Notes under the pieces: generated by a model | The model's input: only the letters and a program-made list of their open reading frames with translations | The model's database searches: none | Told to the model about the DNA's origin: nothing | Program-made: the position numbers and the translations under genes | From: Benincasa hispida | Lineage: Eukaryota; Streptophyta; Magnoliopsida; Cucurbitales; Cucurbitaceae | DNA: 64,000 nt | Direction: 5' to 3' | Assembly: GCF_009727055.1 (NCBI RefSeq) | Contig: NC_052352.1 | Span: forward strand, 26,975,322-27,039,321 | Part shown: positions 22,101-35,988 of the stretch, one piece after another | How positions within the stretch are numbered: position 1 is the first letter of the stretch | How the letters are laid out: each line of letters begins with the position of its first letter

Positions 22101-25100
22101 TTTCTTATATTTGGAAACAATATAATAGATATTTGACAAATTCAATTTATTTTAATAAAAAATAATTATAAGTATAAATTTAAATTTAAATTCTAGATTT
22201 AACGAAACTCTAAACTTTATTTTTTTTATTTACTGGATCGATAAATTTTAGAAGTTTTCATGTTAGTCTTTGTAGATATAAAATTGAAAATTATCACAAA
22301 TTAAATAAATACAACCTCTTCCACTTTATCATTGTCTTAGTTTTTCTTTTATTCAACAATATGTAAGATGAGAAAATCGAACTTTTAATCTTAAAATCAA
22401 TACATAAATTTTATGTGAGTTGAACTATGCTATTTTTAGAATTTAATAATGGGACATATAGTTAAATTACACTAAATTTCTTATTTCTTTTTTATAAAAA
22501 AAAAAAAAGAAAAAAATCTTAAGTTTTTTTCTCTCTCAAAATTTTAAAATTGCCCTCCATTGTCAATCTTTGGATGGATTAGATCTCAAATCCCAATCCA
22601 AAGATTTTTCTTTTGTGATGTCGGTTGGAATGGGAAACAATCACAATTTCATTAATTATTAAAGAGTAAAGTTTAATGGAAAAAAAAAAAAAATTTGTCC
22701 GAGGTCAAGGTTCCTAGAAGAAAAAGGAAATATGTTCATTTATATAACTATAAATAAATTTAATTTCAGAAGATTTATTTCATCATATTTCAATGAACTC
22801 CCTATTTCGAAGCTTTGTATTTAAATTTTTTTTAAAAAAACATCAAATTTTCATCATAAATTTTCAATTTCATCCATCAAGATATTACATTTATGATTGT
22901 TGTAATTTTATCCTATATTCTAATCCTTCTAATTTATCAATGATTTTTTTTAATAAAATACTTATAAATAAAAAATCTAAAAAAATATTCACACATTGTA
23001 GAAAAAGTTTCAAAAATAGTTTGTGCTTTTGAAATCTTTTGTTATAAGGTACAAATGCCTTTAAATATTTTTTTTTATATTTAAAAAGCACCTTAAAATT
23101 AAGGTATTATAATGATGGAAGAAACTCCAAAAACTCACCAACAAAAATATGATTTTTGTCCCAACTTATTTCAATGAATGTTTAACATATTATGATGATG
23201 GAAGAAATTCTATTAATTCAATTGGAAATATATGTTTATAAATCTTTGGACGTACATGTGAACATATTTAAAATAGCCCAATATAACATTTTTTTTTGTT
23301 TATTTAACTCAATAATAAATATCTATATGTTAGATGCAAATAAAATTCGTCGACAAGTTAAAAGAAGAGGTTCATTGTATATAAATGAAAAACAATCATT
23401 TCCATAAATATAAAATTTGAAAACAAAAGCATGTTGTCACAATCATCAGTTGGTATTCGGGTCATGGTCTAGATCTAGCCGTGTGTCGAAAAAATTCACA
23501 AGATCATCTAAACAAATAAATTCAACATTGTGAACGAATTCTCTCTAGATTAAACAAAAAGTGGTTGCCACCTAAACAGGTGGCAACCATGAAGTAAAAC
23601 TCTATAAATTAGGATAGATTGGTAGAAAACATCAAGAGGAAGCACTATTAGGTCGAGAAGAATCTTTTGAGTTTAATAAAAAACAAAGTCATGAAGACTT
23701 ATGTCTAAAGAAACTTCCACAGCTTGTTTAATAAGAAAATAAGAAAAATATTGAAAAATATCATTTCAAGCGAGGTCTAAAAACTAAATTTAGTACTTTA
23801 AAATTTGAGGAATTTTTCTTTGACACCAAAATGTTGTAAGATCAAACGAGTTAATTGTTTTATTAGATTAATCGAGATATGTTTAAACTAGTTTGGACAC
23901 TTACGAATATTAAAAAAAATTGAGGGACTAAAATAAATAAATTCGAGAAATATAAGAACTAAAAATGAAAAGTGACGAAAGAGAGGGAGAGATTGGAGAA
24001 TTAAGTTGAAATATAAAAGGAATCTAGGAGGGGTCATGAAAAATCTTTTCGAGTGCTATTTGTTGAAAGGCAATAGCCGCCATGGAGCCCCCAATACATC
24101 CATTTATTCTTGTCTTCGTTTTTAAATATTTTTTTATTTAATTATAAATTTAGTATAGTAATTTAAAGATTTAGTTCTAATAATTTTAAGGGTTAAAATA
24201 TCATTTTTATGTTGGATGAAATAAAGAGAATTTATGAGAGTGTTATTAAATAATAAAGACTAATTAATTTTAAATTTTGAAACCGTAAATTTCAATTTTT
24301 TTTTTCAAATTATAAGAATCAAATTTGTAATTTAAGAATATTTTTTTAACTACAACTTTACTTCTTATAACTTTCCTAGATTTAATTTTACCTATCTTTA
24401 GTTGAGTTACTTTTAAAAAGTGTTGAATATGATAAAAAATTGAAAATTTATGAATCTATTAGAGATTTTCTAAAGTTTATAGACTTATTAAACAAAATTT
24501 AAGAGTTCATTGACTAAATTTGTATTTTTTTAAATTCATGGTGAGAGATTCAAACTTTTATCTTAATTAGTCAAGCTAGATTATTAATAAAATTATAGAA
24601 AAATTAACCAAAAAATGATTATTTAAGGAAAATAGATGAAAATTATTATAAAATGTAAAGGCCAAGAAATGCCACTTTGACAAGAAATGGGTCGTAAAAT
24701 TCTGTGGTGGAGGCTTTTCTTCTAGGGGTTGGTGGCCGACAAAGATTCAAAGGCAGCACGTGCGAATTTCCAATTGGTCGTTTATTTTTCAAACATCACC
24801 GTATGGTAAGGCTAAGCCCTAAGACAACTACTTTTGAAATTTTGATTGGTCTTAAAAGTTAAGTCAATAAATGCTTCATTCTCTAAAGAAGAAAAAAAAA
24901 AAAAAAAAAGGATATGTATGAATCTGTCCGTCTCCTACTTTCCTAACAAAACAAAATTAATTTTTGCCATGTTTCATTTGTGGGGGAAAACCAAATTGTT
25001 GCTTCAAAATTTGATGTTCTTTTGAAATTAAATGATTGTATTTCGTACGTAATTTGTCGTAATTTTTTGGAATTCAACTTTGAATGAGATGTAATTTTGA

Positions 25101-25333
25101 CCTTATTTATTCGATAACAAACGAGTTGTTTTAATATATGTTACAATTAGAATTTCCAAAATTTGTTTTAAATATCATCAAATGTTAAGTATAACTCTTC
25201 TATTCACATAGGTATTTCAAATATGTATCTAATTTAGCCAATTTTAATCCATTTTGGGCTATCCATTGATTGGCAGATGAGGATAATTTATAAAAATTAA
25301 TTTTTCCATTGTTCTTGAATTGATAGATGAATA
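19137..25333. other. Very AT-rich intergenic region, no gene seen
   Basis: About 6 kb of AT-rich DNA with many homopolymer and dinucleotide tracts (for example TA repeats at 19756-19773 and 20311-20322). Short reading frames here (20578-20760, 22793-23032, 23192-23407) are low-complexity and resemble nothing I know. A CACGTG G-box word sits at 24757-24762 in a less AT-rich patch (24640-24790). No RNA gene seen. Confidence 0.55.
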
Positions 25334-25746
25334 TGTTAGTATGATTACTTTATATCTATATTGAATAGATATCCTAGGATCATTTATGCCAAATTAACAA
25401 AAATATATACGTACAAGATTCCAATGAAAAATTGATTATGGATCTAAAGTAGCTATTATCTTCCTCAACCAAAACTCTGAATGCTCTTAGTGGGATCTCT
25501 CTCTAGATGGAATTTAAGAAAGACCAATGGCTTATTGTTTTGGTATATAGGGAACCATAACCTAAGGTCTCTTTATATACTAGTTCGATTAGGGTTCTCA
25601 TCAAACACTAATTAGCTAGAAATGAGTTTCTACCTATTAAGTCCATAGACCCAATCTAATAAAATAACCTAATGTGATAAAATATTAATCCAAGTACATA
25701 GTTCATATTTTAAATACACGTATTACTATTTAAATATATCTAGCAA
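25334..25746 (-). repeat. 3' LTR of copia element A
   Basis: On the minus strand it starts TGCTAG just after an AAGTAGGAGAT polypurine tract and ends CTAACA, giving TG..CA with a short inverted TGYTAG/CTAACA terminus. It contains a TATATAAAGAG box (about 25571-25581 region on the plus complement). About 413 bp. Confidence 0.65.
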
Positions 25747-25760
25747 TCTCCTACTTGGGT
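25747..25760 (-). other. Polypurine tract of copia element A
   Basis: The minus strand reads CCCAAGTAGGAGAT immediately before TGCTAG, the standard copia plus-strand primer arrangement. Confidence 0.6.
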
Positions 25761-26289
25761 TATGTTTGTGTACTTGATATAATTAAATCACATAAACCTT
25801 AAGCACGCATAAACAAGTTATTTCAATTATTGAATTCTTCTTTAGTTCCATCAGGTCCATTTCCCATATTAGTATGGAATCAAGCGACTTTTGTCACTAC
25901 CCTTGTAATTAAACCTTCCTTGATCACCAGTTCTAAAACATTCAATGACATAGATCGAGTATGGATGGATATCATGGAAATTATAAGCAAAGTGATCTAG
26001 ATCATACCTGTTTCCAATTGGTCTATATTCCTTAGTGAGATGATTCTTAAAAACTTTATGCAAAACTGCATGCATAATAAACAAGTTCAGATAATAAAAC
26101 ATAAACCTAAACCATCAACTTTATTCTATATAGAAAACAAACAAATTAAGATCAAAGAACATCCTTAATAACAAACTCCCACTAAGCCATGAAATTAGAA
26201 AATTGACTAACACCCATGTGAGCAATATGCTCAATAAAAACTTTAGGTGGTAAACCTTTAGTCAATGTATCTACCACCATAGAGTTTGT

Positions 26290-27018
26290 TCATATATGTT
26301 TTATCGAAATTTGATCATTATGAACTTCTTTCACAACAAAAAACTTCACATCTACATGCTTTGATTTTGTATTGCTTCTGTTGTTGTTGGAATACATCAC
26401 TGTTGACTTATTGTCACAAAATAATTTTAGTGGTCTTTTTATGCTAACCACTATCCGCAATCTAATGATAAATTTTCGCAACCATATTCTATGATTGAAC
26501 GCCTCATAATATGCTATAAACTCTACAGTCATGGTTGAAGAAGCCACCAGTGTTTGTTTAACACTTTTTCAGGATATGGCTCCTTCAGCCAACATGAAGA
26601 TATAGCCTGAAGTGGATCGTGAAGTGCCTTGGCATCCAACATAATCGGAATCAGAATACTCAATGATCTCCAAAACTTCTAATCTTCGATAAGTGAGCAT
26701 GTAATCTTTTGTTCTCTATAAATACTTCATAACCCGTTTAGCTGCTTTCCAATGATTCATCCCCGAGTTGCTCATATATCTGCATAACACTCCAATAATG
26801 AATGCAATATTTGGACACGTACTTAATTGAGCGTACATTATACTTCCAACAGCCGATGCATAGGGAACCTTATGCATCTTCTTAGTCTTGAGTACAGTCT
26901 TGGGGCATTGATCTAAATGAAATTTATCACCTTTAGCGTTAGGGGCCTCTTTTGGTGCATAATCTTTCATGCCAAATCTACTTAAAATCTTTTCAATGTA
27001 GTTCTTTTGTGAAAATCT
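26290..27018 (-). pseudogene. Reverse transcriptase C-terminus and RNase H of copia element A
   Basis: The first part (27018-26716) matches the copia segment after the palm: SQKNYIEKILSRFGM, then PYASAVGSIMYA with the usual cysteine-proline stretch, ending HWKAAKRVMKYL. After a broken stretch, 26547-26290 is RNase H-like, with EFIAYYEA, LWLRKF-type and CDNKSTVM motifs, then SKHVDVKFF. Upstream it was continuous with 40552-41055 before copia B inserted at 27024. Confidence 0.85.
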
Positions 27019-27023
27019 CAAAA

Positions 27024-28898
27024 TGTTGGGTTTTATGCCCTAAAACTCGTAGATAGTAAATATCAATAATTGATCGTCATCAATAAAGAGTTATGAATGT
27101 TAAATCAATAAATGTTATTGTTTGTTTTGTTGTTTATTTTGTCTTAATAACCCTAAATTCAATAAACTAACATTCAAGGTTGTCTTATGAGTCTTGAACT
27201 GTATGTGGAGATATATAGGGATCAATGTTCAAGATATAACCTAAAATGTCTATAGTATAGGGATAAGGCTAGGTACCTTATCCTGGTAACACTATGGATA
27301 CAACCCACTTTGTATTTGATACAAACTTAATGATCCAATGCGTTCATGTAGGTGACACGCGAGTGGGGGTATCCTATGCAATGAGTTTGAATAAGACTGG
27401 ACCGTGAAATAGCAACCCCTAGATGTAACACCGTTGACTGGTCAGGTTTCTATTTCAATAGGATGACCTAGGCGACTTAGTCTTAATCCTGAGTTTATTA
27501 TGAACTCTTGTTTACAAGGGATTGTCCTTTTATTTACATGGATGAGGGTGGCCAGTTCGCCGACCCAATATGCCTACCATCTTGGAGACAGAAATTGGGA
27601 ACAAAATAATACAAGATGAAATTCACTCATTTCTACCTTAAGAGTAAGTAGATGAGTGTTCCCTTAAGTGGTATCTACAGGACTTGAACAAAGGGCCATA
27701 CCCTCTTGTTGGCCTAAGAGGGGTTTCTGTTTATTGGTTGGACCATAAACAGGTTGTTTATTAGAGAAACACTGGTACTTAAGAAGTTAGAGGTAACCCA
27801 AGGGTAAAATGGTAACTTGACCCAATTAAAGTTAAAAACACTCGTGAAAGACTAACTTGTTGGTATTGATCTATATCCGTGGATACAGAAATATATCTGT
27901 AGTGAAAAGAGTGCAGCTGTGGGTCTTTAGTAAAGTATACCCACAATTAACGAATATTGATTAATTTGGTTAATGAGTTTAGCCAATTTAATCTCATATC
28001 ATTGGAACTTCTGATCTACAGGTCCACCAAGTCTCCTTGTTAGCTCACTAGAGGATACTTAAGAGGATAATTTGAATTGTTCAAATTAATTTGAGAAAAC
28101 TATATATTAATGTGATTAATATATAATTACGAATTTGATCTATAATTAAATTGGAAAGTGATGTTTGAATAAGATTCAAACTAATTAATTCAAGTGAATT
28201 AGATTCACAAAGAATTAATTAATAGAGAGGTTTTGCACATATACATGGGATGTGTATGATAATTAAATATATGCATTAAATTGGGTTTAATGTATAAATA
28301 GTTATTTAATTATTGGTGCAAATTAAAATTAAATAAGTGTTATTTAATTAAATGGGCTAATTAAATAAGTGTAATTTAATTAATTATAGAAAAAGAAAAT
28401 ATTAGGAAAAGGGCTTGGCCCTTCTCTATATAAAAACCTCTCTATAACCCTTTAGGAACACACTCAACACATTCTCACAAAAGAGAAAAACTGACAATAT
28501 ACAATACCCTAGTGTTATTGTGCAGAATTTTCTCTAAGAGAATTCTCTCTACTCTCCAAAACCCTTTTCTCCACTCCCTCTCCCAATAGTTGGATACTAC
28601 CTATCCCTCTATTGGAATCCCAGAGAATAACGAGGTTACTTTCGTAGTAGTGTTCAAGATTGTTCAAGAAATTATTTGTGATCAAGTTCATTGGAATTCT
28701 GTTGGAACTAGGAGAGGATTATTCGTGGCACTTGACAATCTACAAAGGTGAGATTCATTTTAATCTTTTCCCTAATGCATGGTAATTTACATGTTTATAT
28801 ATTCTATTTTATATAATAATTTTGTTTAATGTAGAATCGATTTGCGGGATGCAAGACGTTTTAACAAAACACTTCCACTGCGAGATTCGATCCCTTCA
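27024..28898 (+). repeat. 5' LTR of copia element B
   Basis: 1875 bp, TGTTGGG...CCCTTCA. TATATAAAAA at 28427-28436 is a good TATA box, with the transcript start expected near 28460. Closely related to the 3' LTR (38634-40546) and, more distantly, to solo LTRs D, E, F and G. Confidence 0.9.
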
Positions 28899-28900
28899 AT

Positions 28901-28913
28901 TAGTATCAGAGCC
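28901..28913 (+). other. Primer-binding site of copia element B
   Basis: TAGTATCAGAGCC, the initiator-methionine-tRNA site (usually TGGTATCAGAGCC) with one changed base, two bases after the LTR. Confidence 0.8.
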
Positions 28914-30964
28914 AATTTCTTGCATCTTCATTCTTCATATTTTTTCGAAACAAAGTCATTTAGAGGTGGATTTCATATTCTGCAAAATTGGATGTTTTCG
29001 ATTTTGGCACTAGATTACTTTTAAATTTGTAAGGGTCCATTGTATTTTTTAGAAACTTTAATTTTTGCTTCAAGTCTTAAGTCTGTGTCGATTGATAGAG
29101 CAACGGTTGCTGAAGAGATCATAAATAAACGGAAGTGTATGGGGCAAGTTCGGAGCAAAAATCATGTAGAACGAGAGTGTTCTGTAGATTAGCGTTGAGA
29201 CGCTGCGCCACTAAAAGGTAAAAGCATTGAGTTGCGATCGTAGCGTTGCAATGCTGCCCTTAACGTTGCAAGGCTCCGAGTATGGATGGAGCCATGCGGC
29301 GCTTGCGAGACCATCGACCGCAACTTCATTTTAACCTAGTTTCCTATTGTATTTTTTAAATTTATTTATTTATTTATTAAATTAATATAATAGTTATATT
29401 AATTTTGCATTAGGGTGCCAAAATTGCTCCAATTTTTTCTATTTAATTTAATGCATTGGATGTATGTTTTTATTTTTTTTTTATTCATATTACATATTGT
29501 ATGTCATATAGATTTGAATAAAATACCCACCTTAGAATAAATATGTACATGCATCATAAATTAAATATAAAGGATTATATTTTATGGATGCATGATTGAT
29601 TTAACATGCTCATGCATCATAATATAAGTGTTATGTTAATGATGTATGATTAACCTAAAAATGTCCATGATCATACTATATATTAAAATTGTTATAATAA
29701 ATAGTGGAACGATGTATGTGAATGTTTGATGTTTTATAGTTTTTAATAATTCATTAATTTATAAAGAGTTATAATATCAATGAAATAGATTAAAATCTAT
29801 AATCTAGATTACATGCAAACATAGGTCCAAATTATTTTAAATTGTTTAAAATTGACTTATGTTATTTCTAATGGAATTAGGCATAGGTTAATTTTTTTAA
29901 ATTTGTTTTAATAGGATTAAAATGAATTTCAATAAAGAATTAAATTTATAAAATAATAGTCCATAAGGGACCTTTGTCTAAGGAACATTCTGTCTAGGAG
30001 GGGATTTAAGTTGATAGAAACAAAACACCTCCACTTGGGAACCGACTTGGAAGGTGTATTGGGCAAATATTTTATAAGCATGCAATAATGATTGATTTTG
30101 TTAAAAGAGTTTAATAAATGAAATCAAGTATTGTTAAATTATTCAATATAATATTATATTGAGAAAATGTAAAGGACATAGATAAATTCATTAGCCGAGT
30201 TTTAACTAAGTATAATAAAATCCTAATCAAATATTATAATACTTTAGTGGGGGAAGTTAGTATATATGATATATCGAATTTCAACTCTCACGTCTCTAAA
30301 AGTTCGCACTATGAGATCCATGCTCAGCTTCATGTCACCCTGGGTGTAGCCTCCCTTCGGAAAGTGTTTGTATGGGTCAATAATAAGGTGAATGGGGAAA
30401 GTGTTCATAGTAAGTGGGAGAGTGACACATGTCAACATATCCTACGGCCTCTTCCATTAGGTTGCACCGAAAGATTCTTATGGTCTGTCTGTGTGTCGTC
30501 CTAGAGTGACCATCCCTTTGGAGGGCCTGATCATTGAGGTCAGAACAATGCAAACTCCAACAATGGATAGGGTTTCTTAGGTTAATCTTCAACAGTTGTC
30601 TTTCCCTTTGGTAGCCTATTGAAGCATACCTTTAGGATTCGAAAATGTACGGGTCATACATACGGGATGAACTAAGTTAGTTAAGGAATCTTTGACTGAA
30701 ACAATGGTAGCTAAAAACTATAGGAATAAGAGTTATTCTGGTATTAGTGATTGGCTGAGATTGTCTCAATTCAGGGGAGGAGTAGCTGATCACTCTTCGT
30801 TGGTTGTTGCTCTAAACCTCTAAAGTATCGTTGCAAAAACTAAAATCAATAGTTTAATTAGGATTCTATGGTCACATGTGTTTTTGCTAAATTGATTGGA
30901 TAATTAAATAATGGGTTATGACAAAGATAACTAATAAGGTCAATTGATTATTATAGGTTTCAAT
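28914..30964 (+). other. Untranslated leader of copia element B
   Basis: About 2 kb between the primer-binding site and gag, without a convincing gene. A GC-richer patch (29180-29330) has repeated GCGTTGC/GCAACGCT words. 30240-30600 carries reading frames on both strands that match nothing I know. Long leaders are common in this copia group. Confidence 0.5.
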
Positions 30965-31830
30965 ATGTTTTCCACAATCATATCTTTGCTTAAAAATGAA
31001 AAATTAGCCGGTGAAAACTATGCGACGTGGAAATCTAACCTAAATATGATTCTGGTTGTTGATGATCTGCAGTTTATCTTGATGGAGGAATGTCCTCCAG
31101 TCCCTGCTCGAAATGCATCTCAAACGTTGAAGGATGTTTATGACCGTTGGACAAAGGCCAATGACAAGACTCGAGTTTACATCTCGGCAAGTCTGTTTGA
31201 TGTTCTTACCAAGAAGCATGAGGCCATGATGACTGCATGTCAGATCATGAAGTCCCTCCAGGAGATGTTTGGATAGCCGTTCGCAATGTATCGGACACGA
31301 GGCCATCAAGTATATTTACAATGTGCGCATGAAAATGAACCAATAAGTGATAGAACATATTCTCGACCTGATGGTCCATTTCAATGTTACCGAAATAAAG
31401 GGTGTGGCCATAGACGAGTAAAGTCAGTTGTCCTTTATTTTGGAATCTCTTCCAAAGAGTTTTCTTTAATTCCGCAGTAGTGCGGTAATGAACAAAATAT
31501 AATACAATCTAACTACTCTTCTAAACGAGTTACAGACTTTTCATTCTTTTATGAAAGGTAAGGGACCAGTAGAAGGAGAGGAAAATGTTGCCCATTCCAA
31601 AAAGTTCTATAAGGATTCATCCTTTGGAACTAAGTCTATTCCTCCAACTTCTGGTACTAAAAGGATCTAGAAAAAGAAATAAGAGAAAGGGAAGGCTCCC
31701 ACTGCTAGCAAAGGAAAGAGCAAAACTAAGGTTGACAAAGGAAAATGCTTCCATTGTAATGTGAATGGTCACTTGAAACACAATTTCCTCGAGTACCTTG
31801 CTGAGAAGAAGAAAAAAAAGGAAGGTAAAT
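30965..31830 (+). pseudogene. Gag of copia element B, broken
   Basis: ATG at 30965. The first 100 residues are clearly copia gag: LLKNEKLAGENYATWKSNLN, then a helical part ending MKSLQEMFG, where a stop appears (31274-31276). Remnants continue in other frames to a zinc knuckle CFHCNVNGHLKHN (about 31747-31785), in which the last cysteine of CX2CX4HX4C is lost. A lysine-rich linker precedes the knuckle. Confidence 0.8.
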
Positions 31831-31859
31831 ATGATTTACTAGTCCTGGAAACTTGTTTA

Positions 31860-32383
31860 ATTGAAAATGACCATGATGCCTGAATACTTGATTCAGGAGC
31901 CATTAATCACGTTTGTTCTTCTTTACAAGGAATTAGTTCCTTCCAGCAGCTAGAAGAGGGTGAAATGATGCTCAAGGTTAGAATGAGAGAAGCCATTTCA
32001 GCTTGTGCAGTGGGAGTTGCTAAGTTATCTTTTGGAAATAGATTTTTGTTGTTAGAAAACTTTTACATTATTCTCATGATGAAGAGGAACCTTGTTTCTA
32101 TTTTTTGTTTAATTGAACAATCATACTCAGTTTCTTTTAATTCAAATGAAGCATCCATTATGAAAAATGGTGTGATTAGTTATTCAGCTAAATTAGAAGA
32201 CAACTTATATATGTTAAGACCAACCGAATCAAAAGCACTTTTAAATCATGAGATGTTTAAAACTACTAATACTCAAACTAAAAGGAGAAGAATTTCTCCA
32301 AGTAACAATGATACGTACCTTTGGCATTTGAGATTAGGCTACAATAATCTCGATAGAATTGAAAGTTTGGTAAAGAAGGGGCT
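31860..32383 (+). pseudogene. Protease and pre-integrase region of copia element B, first half
   Basis: LDSGAINHVCSS at about 31888-31920 is the aspartic protease active site (D-S-G-A). MKRNLVSIFCLIEQ and LWHLRLGYNNLDRI, the latter the histidine part of the integrase HHCC zinc finger, follow at 32083-32360. The frame breaks off at VKKGL exactly where insertion C begins; the continuation is at 36322. Confidence 0.85.
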
Positions 32384-32723
32384 TGATGGCTTGAAAATTA
32401 GAGGTAAAGAAATATGTGTTCATCGTTCGCTCTCCATGCATCACTGGTCATGTGTTGGACTAAGGAATATGCAATATGCATTTGATGACCATGCGTTCCT
32501 GCCACAAGTTTTCTTGCTCTCTCGCCAAGTATAATGAGATCGCAAGTTTCTCGGGTGATCCGAGGTCGAACTCAGGAACTTGTAGCTAAATGTTATGAAG
32601 TAAAGTGTTTGCGGCGAAGAATAAAAGAATATTGAAGTGAAGGGTTATGCGCTACTCCTACTCCTAACTAACATATTAAGCAGTGGAAGTATGACTGTGA
32701 GAGATAGAGACACGACAACTGTT

Positions 32724-34656
32724 TGTTGGATTTTATGTCCTAAAACTCGTAGTTTGTAATATCATATTCTTGTTCAATAAAGCTGTTATTGAAAATCTTT
32801 AGTAAATTTAAATTCTATATTCATGAATCCAATACACTAAGATTCCGAGGCTATTAAGTTTAAGTTTGAACTTTATGTAGTGACATAAATGTGGATCAAG
32901 GTTCAAATATATATAGCCAAAATGGTCTATAGTATATGAATAAGGTTGGGCGCCTTATTCTGGGGACACTATGGATGCGGCCCATTTTGTAGTTAGTACA
33001 AACGATGTGATCCTAAACCGTTCATGTGGAGACATGAAAATGGGAGCATCCTATGTAAATAGTTTACATAAGACTGAACCATGAAATAGTCGCTTTTTAC
33101 GTTCTAAATGCCGTTTAATGTATAAAACTGACTATTTCGTTAATTGATGACCTAGGTAACTTAATCTTAATCCTGAGCTAACTATGAACTCCTGTTCACT
33201 CGAAATTATCTTTAGATCTGCATAGGTGAGGGCAGCTCATTATCGCTGGCCCAATAAGCCTCCCATTTCAGGGGTAAGATCAGGTGGATAGCTGGAAATA
33301 TAGGGTGCAAGACGGAATTCACTCCTATCTATTACAGGGATAGTAGATAGGTTGCTCCCTTTAGTACTGAATCCAGGTCTTGAACAAGGGGCCCCACCCT
33401 TTCATTGGCCCAAGAGGAGTTCGATTTATAGGTTGGACCTTAAACCAATTGTTCATTAGAGGATCAATGGAACTTAAGGAATAAGATGTAGTCTCGGGGG
33501 TAAAATGGTTTTTATGACCCAGCCGAGATTACGAACAACCTGTGAAGGATTAGCTTACTAATCATGGTTATATCATATGGACATAAATATATTTATAGTG
33601 AGGGGAGTGCAACTACGGGACTATAGTGGAATGACCCGTGAGTTAACGAATGTTGATTAGCTCCATCTAAAGAGTTTAGCCAGCTAATCTTGGATCGTTG
33701 GAGCCCATGATCTATAGGTTCATTAGGTTCCCCTACTAGCTCATATGGAATAAACTTAGAACAATATGATAGAATATTCGAATTGTTCGAATTAGGTGAA
33801 GAGAGAGAAACCGACAAGTATATGTGATATAGTGGTCATTTTTTCAGTTTAGAGATACAACTTTAATGTTTAAATGTGATTTAAATATCAAGAATATGAA
33901 TATGTTCATATTCGGAAGCTCAAAAATAATGGAAATGGTCAAAGATGTAAAAAGTCAAAGAGATGACTTTTTGACTTTGAAAAGTCAAACTTTGACTGAC
34001 CTTATATTCAAATATGATTTGGATTTCGAGAAAATGAATGTGGATTCATGCTCGGGAGGTCAAAATTAGTCAACACGGAAAAAATCATAAAAAGTCAAAA
34101 TGTTAACTTTTCGGTCAAAGTTTGACTTTGACAAAATGACTATTTTGCCCTTTGACTAAAGTTAGTGGGAAAATACAAACTTTTGTTGGATAATTCCACT
34201 AACAAAATAGTGGGCTAGGTGTTGGCTTATAGTGGAGACATTAAGCCCACTTAGATAGTAGATTCTAGGTGTTGGGTTTTTATGAAGTTGTTTTATGCAA
34301 TTTTGCATGGCCCTTTTCTATAAATTTTTGACATTTTGCAGAAATTAGTTTTTAAAAATTGGGCTGAAAAAAACCAAAACCCAACCCAAAATTCATTCTT
34401 CTATTTCCATCTCTTTCTCTTTCTCGGGTTCTTTATCCATCGGGTCCCACAACCCAGTTCTGAGTCCAGAGGATAGTAGGTCAGCTCTAGTGGTTGTTTG
34501 GTTCGTGTTCGAGTGAAAATAGAGGAGTTTTGGGAACTTTAAAGGTAAGATTTAAAAAAAAAACCCTAATTAACTAATTTAGGGTTGTATGTTTAATTTA
34601 TGCAATTTGAGTAAAATTGATCCGCAATTCTGCTGCACATGCCTATTTTTCCATCA
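32724..34656 (+). mobile_element. Solo LTR D (copia B family)
   Basis: 1933 bp, TGTTGGATTTTATG...TTTTTCCATCA, with an exact duplication CTGTT at 32719-32723 and 34657-34661. Its start and many internal blocks match the LTRs of copia B. There is no internal region, so it arose by recombination between two LTRs. It lies within insertion C. Confidence 0.88.
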
Positions 34657-35740
34657 CTGTTAACTCGTAATAAGATGCATGGGAAAATAAAGAAAATGGT
34701 GGGGATGACTTCATCACATCAATAAGCTTGATCACAAGGGTAACCCCAACCAACGCAAGCTATGCGATTATGCTACACACACTTGACAAAGACGCATGCG
34801 ATGTATATACGATAGTGTCGAGAGGCCTTATGTCTAAGTCTCCATTCTTGCTCATGTGCTCTCACACATAAACAAGATGGCTGCATACCATCGTATCCTA
34901 CTTCTAGATGCATGCGATATGATCGCATACTTTCATATCCTATCTATAGGGTGCATACGCTGTGTAATAGCAAATAGAGTTTATCTCTAAGCCTCTATTC
35001 TTGCCTATGCGATCCAATTTGATTCTCTCAAGCTTAGATTTGTTTTTAGACTACTCTCTCAAGTATGCCTAAATGATGAATGATGCGCTCATACGACAAG
35101 ATAATTACATAAACATGGTTGACATAAGATTATTCCTATCTCTAGGAAAACTATTTATTTTGCTTAATGCGTTCCACCACTTACCCTCATGGGTAGTTAG
35201 CTACCACTGATCAGCTCATAGACAAGCATTGCTAAAGCATCACATTAAGCAAATAGGATTTTCTCCCAACACTTGCGTAACGCACACCTCTCGGTGGTTT
35301 GCTGCATGCTTCATATGTCTACGCCGCATGGTTAAGTATGCGATACTCTAGCAATCTTACTTAGTCTTTGCGATGAAAATAAAGGATGATAAGAAAATGA
35401 AGATGGACTCGAAGGAAATAAAAAGATACATTGATCACAAAATGTATTAATCTTTTAAGCCACAATGTAATACAATACAAAGGTAGAAAAGATATGGAGA
35501 GCCAGATGGGCAATGTCTTGCATCCATCAGATGTGTGCCAAGGCTGCTGGTGGTGCCATAGATGGGCGGTGGATTAGTCTCTCTCAAGATCTATCGCCGG
35601 TGGGGCTCCGGTTGTCACTCGGAATGGTAGGAGGAATGAAGAACTCTCAAGAATATCTTCTCATGCTTTCGTCTGGATCACAAGGATCTGCCCGAAGGCA
35701 GAAAACCCCGGATGATCTGAAGTTGGGCTCTAAGGCTTCT

Positions 35741-35747
35741 ATTTATA
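35741..35747 (-). promoter_or_regulatory. TATA box in LTR C
   Basis: TATAAAT on the minus strand about 575 bp from the presumed LTR start, the usual spacing for a long U3 region. Inference from position only. Confidence 0.35.
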
Positions 35748-35950
35748 GAGCTTGATCGCGGATAGCATTAATGGTCCTTCTCTGAAATTCTGCAGCTAAC
35801 GGCGTGATGGACCTTCTCTGAATCTCTGCTCCTAATGGCATGGTAGGTGAAATGTCAACATCGACTTTTGATACTCCCGAGATATGTGTTCATGCTTGGG
35901 TTCCAGAGTATCATCGCATTCCACCACCCTTGCGGTCATCCCTCTATTAT

Positions 35951-35988
35951 CTGTCTCTTATACACATCTAGATGTGTATAAGAGACAG
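35951..35988. other. Nextera junction adapter (sequencing artefact)
   Basis: The 38 bases are an exact head-to-head pair of the 19-bp Tn5 mosaic end (CTGTCTCTTATACACATCT and its reverse complement), the circularisation junction of mate-pair libraries. The heptamer CTATTAT flanks it on both sides. Translation across it yields the well-known artefact peptide SYTHLDVYKRQ. It is not plant DNA, and the join around it may be false. Confidence 0.98.

Noticed and set aside
22793..23407. Plus-strand frames of 60-80 codons in the AT-rich region
   Set aside because: Low-complexity lysine/isoleucine/asparagine-rich translations with no domain, as expected by chance in AT-rich DNA.
30244..30592. Overlapping frames on both strands in the copia B leader
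   Set aside because: The segment is part of the element's untranslated leader; neither strand matches a known copia protein.
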